Shown here: positions 60,939 to 64,000 of the stretch, piece after piece | How the letters are laid out: every line of letters starts with the position of its first letter | How positions within the stretch are numbered: position 1 is the first letter of the stretch | Source: Armatimonadota bacterium | GTDB lineage: Bacteria; Sysuimicrobiota; Sysuimicrobiia; Sysuimicrobiales; Humicultoraceae | Assembly: GCA_031081715.1 (NCBI GenBank) | Contig: JAVHMA010000019.1 | Coordinates: 1 to 64,000, forward strand | Direction: 5' to 3' | Length of the DNA: 64,000 nt | The notes under the pieces: generated by a model | Seen by the model: the letters and a program-made list of their open reading frames with translations, nothing else | Database searches by the model: none | Told to the model about the DNA's origin: nothing | Made by a program: the position numbers and the translations under genes

Positions 60939-62188
60939 ACGCCGGGCCGCGCGCGGCGGCCGCGCTCGACGCGCGCGCCGCGGCGGCCGCCGCGGCCGTG
61001 GACGCCGACGCCGTGGTCGCGCTCGCCGCTGACTTGGTGCGCATCCCCAGCGTCTGGCGGCCCGAGGTCCCCGGCGCGAACGAGACCGCCGTCGCGTCGT
61101 TCCTCGCCGGCCACCTGCGCGGCCTGGGCCTCGCGGTCACGGTCGCAGAGGCGGCGCCCGGCCGGCCGAATGTGGTCGCCGACTGGGAGACCGGCCGCCC
61201 CGGCCGGGGGCTCATCCTCGAGGGGCACACCGACGTCGTCACCGAGGGCGAGCCCGCGGCGTGGACCGACCCGCCGTTCGCCGGGGTCGTGCGCGACGGC
61301 CGGCTCTACGGCCGCGGGGCCGCGGACATGAAGGGCGGGCTGGCGGCCGCGGTGGGTGCGATCGACGCCGCGCGCCGCGCGTGCCCCGACCTGGCTGGCC
61401 GCGTGCGCCTGGCCGCGGTCGCCGACGAGGAAGGCCTGATGCTCGGCATCAAGGCCCTGATCCGCGCCGGCGGCGCACACGGGTTCGACGCGGCCATCGT
61501 CTGCGAGCCCGAGGAGAACGAGCTCTGCCTGCACCAGAAGGGCGCGCTGCGCGTGCTGGCCATGTTCCGCGGGCGGATGGCGCACGGCGCCATGCCGTAT
61601 GCCGGCGCCAACCCGATGCCCTCCGCGGCCCGGTTCGTCCTGGCGCTGGGCGACGAGGAGCGCCGCGAGCAGGCGCGGCTCGGCGCGCACCGCTTCCTGG
61701 GCCGGCCTTACATCACGCCGACCACGGTGCGCGCGCCGGCGCAGGGCACCCCCCAGTTCAACGTCATGGCCGGCGAGGCGCAGGTCACCGTGGACGTGCG
61801 GACCATTCCGGGGCAGGACCACGCGGCGCTGGTCGAGGCGCTGCGCGCGGCGGCCGCGCGCGCGGCCGCGCCCGATGCCGGGGTGAGCGCCGCGGTCGAG
61901 CTCGTCGAGGACCGGCCGTGGACCGAGACGCCCGCCGACGCGCCGGTGGTACAGGCGCTGGAGCGCGCCGTACGCACGGCGCTGGGCCGCGAGCCCGCCT
62001 ATGGCGGGGTGCCCGGTTCGACCGACGGCACGTTCCTGCACGCCTGGGCCGGCCTGCCGGTGGTGACCGTCGGCCCGGGTAGCCGGCAGATCCCCCACCA
62101 GGCCGACGAGCACGTCGAGATCGCCGAGCTCGTCGCCGCGGCGCGTCTATACGCCGCGGCCATCGTGTACTTCCTCGGTGAGGCCTGA
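60935..62188 (+). CDS. M20 family metallohydrolase (ArgE/DapE-type deacylase)
   Basis: This 417-residue enzyme has intact M20 metal ligands: His98 and Asp100 (GHTDVV), Asp131 (AADMKGG), Glu165 and Glu166 (ADEEG), and a C-terminal His388 (QIPHQADEH). It should hydrolyse an N-acyl amino acid or related amide. In contrast to the M20-like protein at 4.3-5.7 kb, its active site looks complete. It starts at GTG 60935, coupled to the aminotransferase gene. The pair may release and then transaminate an amino compound. Confidence 0.9.
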   Translation: MNAGPRAAAALDARAAAAAAAVDADAVVALAADLVRIPSVWRPEVPGANETAVASFLAGHLRGLGLAVTVAEAAPGRPNVVADWETGRPGRGLILEGHTDVVTEGEPAAWTDPPFAGVVRDGRLYGRGAADMKGGLAAAVGAIDAARRACPDLAGRVRLAAVADEEGLMLGIKALIRAGGAHGFDAAIVCEPEENELCLHQKGALRVLAMFRGRMAHGAMPYAGANPMPSAARFVLALGDEERREQARLGAHRFLGRPYITPTTVRAPAQGTPQFNVMAGEAQVTVDVRTIPGQDHAALVEALRAAAARAAAPDAGVSAAVELVEDRPWTETPADAPVVQALERAVRTALGREPAYGGVPGSTDGTFLHAWAGLPVVTVGPGSRQIPHQADEHVEIAELVAAARLYAAAIVYFLGEA

Positions 62189-62192
62189 GACC

Positions 62193-62984
62193 ATGGACTA
62201 CGAGCGGCTCTTCCGGCTGGACGGCCGGGCGGCGGTGGTCGTGGGCGCGGCGTCCGGCATCGGCGCGGCAGCGGCGCGCGGCCTGGCCGCGCACGGCGCG
62301 GTGGTGCTCTGCGCCGACAAGGACACCGACGGCGCGCGCGCCACGGCCGACGCGATCGTCCGCGCGGGCCAGGCCGCGGACGCTGTGCCCGTGGACATCA
62401 CCGACCCTGCTAGCGTCACCGCGCTCATCGACACCGTGCTCGTGCGCCTGCGCGCGCTCGACATCCTGGTCGTCACGCCCAGCATCAACGTGCGCAAGCC
62501 GTTGCTCCGCTACACCGACGACGAGTTTGACCGCGTCGTCGGCCTCAACCTGAAGGGGTCGTTCCGCGTGCTGCGGGCGGCCGGCGAGGTGATGGCGCGG
62601 CAGGGCCGCGGCAGCATCATCGTGCTGTCGTCCATCCGCTCGCAGGTCGTGGAGCCTGGCCAGGGCGTCTACGCCGCGACCAAGGCCGGGCTCGTGCAGA
62701 TGGCGCGGGCGCTGGCGGCGGAGCTCGCGCCGCTCGGCGTGCGGGTGAACGCGGTGGCCCCGGGCGTGGTCGAGACCCCGCTCACCCAGCCGATCAAGGC
62801 GCAGGCCGACTGGTACGAGGCGTACGCGCGGCGCTCGGCCCTGGGCCGCTGGGCGACGCCGGACGAACTGGTCGGCCCGGTGGTCTTCCTGGCCTCGGAC
62901 GCGTCGAGTTATGTGACGGGGGCGGTGTTGTTCGTGGACGGCGGGTGGACAGCGGTGGACGGGCGGTACACGCCGCCGCTGTAG
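62193..62984 (+). CDS. short-chain dehydrogenase/reductase (SDR family)
   Basis: This 263-residue classical SDR has the cofactor loop GAASGIG (residues 18-24) and the catalytic set Asn119 (NLKG), Ser147 (LSSIRS), Tyr160 and Lys164 (YAATK). The usual NNAG motif reads VTPSINV. It oxidises or reduces an alcohol, sugar or keto acid, with substrate unknown. The ATG at 62193 starts four bases after the M20 stop, so it is probably the last gene of the aminotransferase-M20 operon. Confidence 0.89.
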   Translation: MDYERLFRLDGRAAVVVGAASGIGAAAARGLAAHGAVVLCADKDTDGARATADAIVRAGQAADAVPVDITDPASVTALIDTVLVRLRALDILVVTPSINVRKPLLRYTDDEFDRVVGLNLKGSFRVLRAAGEVMARQGRGSIIVLSSIRSQVVEPGQGVYAATKAGLVQMARALAAELAPLGVRVNAVAPGVVETPLTQPIKAQADWYEAYARRSALGRWATPDELVGPVVFLASDASSYVTGAVLFVDGGWTAVDGRYTPPL

Positions 62985-63076
62985 GCAGGAGGGCGCGCGC
63001 GGTACGCGCCCCGCGACGGTACGAAGGCTGCGGACCGTAGACGCGGACGGCCGCGAGAGCTGGGACGGCGCCTAGA

Positions 63077-63134
63077 CGCTAACGCTGCCGCTCGGCGGCC
63101 GGCAGCGCGGGTCCGCTGAAGCGGCTTGTTAGAC
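63077..63134 (+). repeat. integron attC-like recombination site, upstream
   Basis: This 58-base site has CGCTAAC (63077-63083) as R'', GCCGCTCGGC (63087-63096) as L'', GCTGAAGCGGC (63115-63125) as L', and GTTAGAC (63128-63134) as a perfect GTTRRRY R' box. L' pairs with L'' with one mismatch and one unpaired extra base, the pattern integron integrases use to choose the strand. R'' deviates from the RYYYAAC consensus. Confidence 0.72.
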
Positions 63135-63155
63135 GGCGTATCCACACGGTACAGT
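63126..63155 (+). promoter_or_regulatory. possible cassette promoter overlapping attC
   Basis: TTGTTA (63126-63131) and TACAGT (63150-63155) are 18 bases apart, six bases before the antitoxin ATG. Transcription could start at or next to that ATG, giving a nearly leaderless message. The -35 box overlaps the attC R' box, so it would be rebuilt by each cassette insertion. Confidence 0.35.
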
Positions 63156-63161
63156 AGATGC

Positions 63162-63356
63162 ATGAGGCTCACCATCGACCTTTCACCTACCCAGGCTGAG
63201 CGGCTGCGCCATCAGGCGGAACTTCTCGGCATTGCACCGGAGGATCTCGCTCGCGCGGCACTTTCAGACCTCCTGGCAACCCGAGACGAAGATTTCCAGG
63301 CAGCCGCCGATCGAGTACTGCGGAAGAACGAGGAGCTGTACCGGCGCCTCGCGTGA
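63162..63356 (+). CDS. antitoxin of the Doc-associated type
   Basis: This 64-residue protein ([20 protein letters not shown] at the start, then [16 protein letters not shown] and a helical [14 protein letters not shown] tail) resembles small DNA-binding antitoxins paired with Doc toxins. The N-terminus would bind DNA and the tail would neutralise the toxin. The ATG at 63162 is close to the cassette edge, and its stop overlaps the doc start by four bases. The frame is intact. Confidence 0.82.
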   Translation: MRLTIDLSPTQAERLRHQAELLGIAPEDLARAALSDLLATRDEDFQAAADRVLRKNEELYRRLA

Positions 63357-63740
63357 CGCGGTATCTCACGCTGGGGGAGGTGGTTGAACTTCACCGCCTC
63401 GTCCTCGGAGCTACCCGTGGCGCCCCAGGGATTCGCGACTTGGCCGCACTGGAGTCCGCTGTCGCTCAGCCTAAGGCCACCTTCGGCGGCACCGACCTGT
63501 ATCCCACGTTGATTGAGAAGGCTGCCGCCCTGTGCTTCGCGCTGGTTCGTGGTCACCCATTTGTCGACGGCAACAAGCACCGGACACGCTGCCATGGAAA
63601 CCTTCCTGGTTCTGAACGGAGCCGAGATCGATGCCCCTGTCGATGAACAGGAGCGCCTTATGCTCGATCTGGCCGCCGGTTGGATCAACCGCAGCGATCT
63701 GACCAACTGGCTCAGTCTGCATGTGAAGCCGCCCGAGTGA
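63353..63740 (+). pseudogene. doc: Doc/Fic-family toxin, frameshifted in the catalytic motif
   Basis: The gene starts at GTG 63353 with Doc-like sequence ([44 protein letters not shown]) and reaches the Fic motif HPFVDGNK. It then shifts frame at about 63577-63580. The rest of the domain ([18 protein letters not shown] ... LAAGWINRSDLTNWL) continues in the next frame to 63740. Restoring two bases would read [15 protein letters not shown], the normal Doc sequence. As written, the product ends at 63646 without the end of the active site, so the toxin should be dead. Confidence 0.85.
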
Positions 63741-63749
63741 TTCTACGCC

Positions 63750-63808
63750 GTCTAACGCGCAGCATCAGCGGCGGCGCGGAGCGCCGGCCGCTGCATGCTG
63801 TGTTGGGC
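63750..63808 (+). repeat. integron attC site, downstream
   Basis: This 59-base site has perfect consensus outer boxes: R'' GTCTAAC (63750-63756, RYYYAAC) and R' GTTGGGC (63802-63808, GTTRRRY). The inner boxes CAGCATCAGC (63760-63769) and GCTGCATGCTG (63790-63800) pair completely except for one unpaired extra G, the hallmark extrahelical base of attC. Confidence 0.85.
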
Positions 63809-63818
63809 GGCCGTCCGG

Positions 63819-64000
63819 TCATGACGTGTTGGATGCGAAGAACTGCTGCGCCGCCTCCGGATCGTCCTCGAAGACCCGCGCCGCGGTGATGAGCCCATCA
63901 TGGACCTCGTATACGACCACGCGCAGGAACGACGGGCCGGGCGGCTTGCCGATTCGGACGAGAAGGAACGCGTGGCGGTCGCTCTCGCCGAGATCGAGGA
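63819..64000 (-). CDS. SnoaL/NTF2-like protein, C-terminal part (runs off the window)
   Basis: About 60 codons are visible, ending at a TGA (63819-63821). The sequence (RHAFLLVRIGKPPGPSFLRV, then VVYEVHDGLITAARVFEDDP and AAQQFFASN) resembles the last strands of small SnoaL/NTF2-like fold proteins. The gene is incomplete at its start. It lies just past the downstream attC site but on the opposite strand, so it is either a reversed cassette gene or flanking chromosome. Confidence 0.65.
   Translation of the reverse strand, partial: LDLGESDRHAFLLVRIGKPPGPSFLRVVVYEVHDGLITAARVFEDDPEAAQQFFASNTS

Larger units (their letters stand above)
63128..63808 (+). mobile_element. integron gene cassette carrying an antitoxin-Doc pair
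   Basis: The segment lies between two attC-like sites in the same orientation. Its first bases, GTTAGACGGCGT (63128-63139), are the exact reverse complement of ACGCCGTCTAAC (63745-63756), the R'' region of its own attC. That is expected if the two ends were joined in a circular cassette before insertion. It carries an antitoxin gene and a broken Doc toxin gene. No integrase gene is in the window, so this may be part of an array far from its integrase or lacking one. Confidence 0.75.

Noticed and set aside
62909-63175. Minus-strand frame containing PSNKPLQRTRAAG
   Set aside because: This peptide string is the translation of the attC-like sequence and is a common false annotation. The DNA element is the real feature.
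1-64000. CRISPR arrays, tRNA or rRNA genes, and transposase genes
   Set aside because: None was recognised on either strand: no regularly spaced repeats, no tRNA-like cloverleaf ends and no DDE-type transposase frames. Only manual reading was possible, so a covariance-model scan could still find a short RNA.

Overview
This is a very GC-rich, densely packed bacterial chromosome segment. Genes run in long co-directional blocks, and 19 neighbouring pairs overlap by exactly four bases (ATGA or GTGA). The gene set comprises TAXI-TRAP and tripartite tricarboxylate transporters, several dipeptide-type ABC permeases, GH57 alpha-glucan enzymes, a bifunctional phosphoglucose/phosphomannose isomerase, class II FBPase, GlcDEF and a contiguous accDABC cluster. 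It suggests a heterotrophic member of a little-cultured lineage such as Methylomirabilota/Rokubacteria or Sysuimicrobiota (CSP1-3). That placement is inferred from gene content only and is weak. No rRNA, tRNA, CRISPR array or integrase gene was seen.

Layout. 0-4.2 kb: tail of a DppC-like permease, S9 peptidase, exported 5'-nucleotidase, DJ-1/PfpI protein. 4.3-14.4 kb (minus): HtrA protease, class II FBPase, NagZ, NagA, DppB, DppC, a dipeptide-type binding protein and an M20 hydrolase, which reads as an envelope, amino-sugar and peptide salvage block. 14.5-20.6 kb: GntR regulator divergent from a 7Fe-type ferredoxin, then accD-accA-accB-accC and a stomatin-like protein. 20.6-25.3 kb (minus): TAXI receptor, fused TRAP permease and a D-aminoacylase-like protein. 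25.3-27.6 kb (minus): sugar-type ABC ATPase and the glucose/mannose-6-phosphate isomerase. 27.7-35.6 kb (plus): small protein, MscS channel, epimerase, GH57 branching enzyme, GlgC, a second GH57 enzyme and a CoA-binding protein. 35.6-39.4 kb: arsR-arsN2-arsM coupled to a lytic transglycosylase, converging on a third GH57 enzyme. 41.6-47.0 kb (minus): glycolate/lactate oxidase genes glcD-glcF-glcD-glcE. 47.1-51.2 kb: TctC-type receptor, a TctA-TctB fusion and a YeiH-type membrane protein.

51.2-54.2 kb is an accessory segment whose GC falls visibly after the VapBC toxin-antitoxin operon. It holds VapBC behind a promoter with an overlapping palindrome, a DUF2892 gene preceded by a 34-residue membrane peptide, a gene broken across three reading frames, and an overlapping DUF6883-DUF4926 pair. 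54.2-63.0 kb returns to metabolic genes: P1 peptidase, a TIM-barrel epimerase-like protein with a complete dipeptide binding protein and permease pair, then an aminotransferase, M20 deacylase and SDR.

The right end (63.08-63.81 kb) carries two integron attC-like sites bounding one gene cassette with an antitoxin-Doc toxin pair. The first 12 bases at the cassette's 5' boundary are the exact reverse complement of the R'' region of its own attC. The Doc toxin is frameshifted inside its catalytic Fic motif. This cassette, the DUF6883-DUF4926 pair, the three-frame gene, and two hydrolases with altered metal ligands are the most interesting signals.
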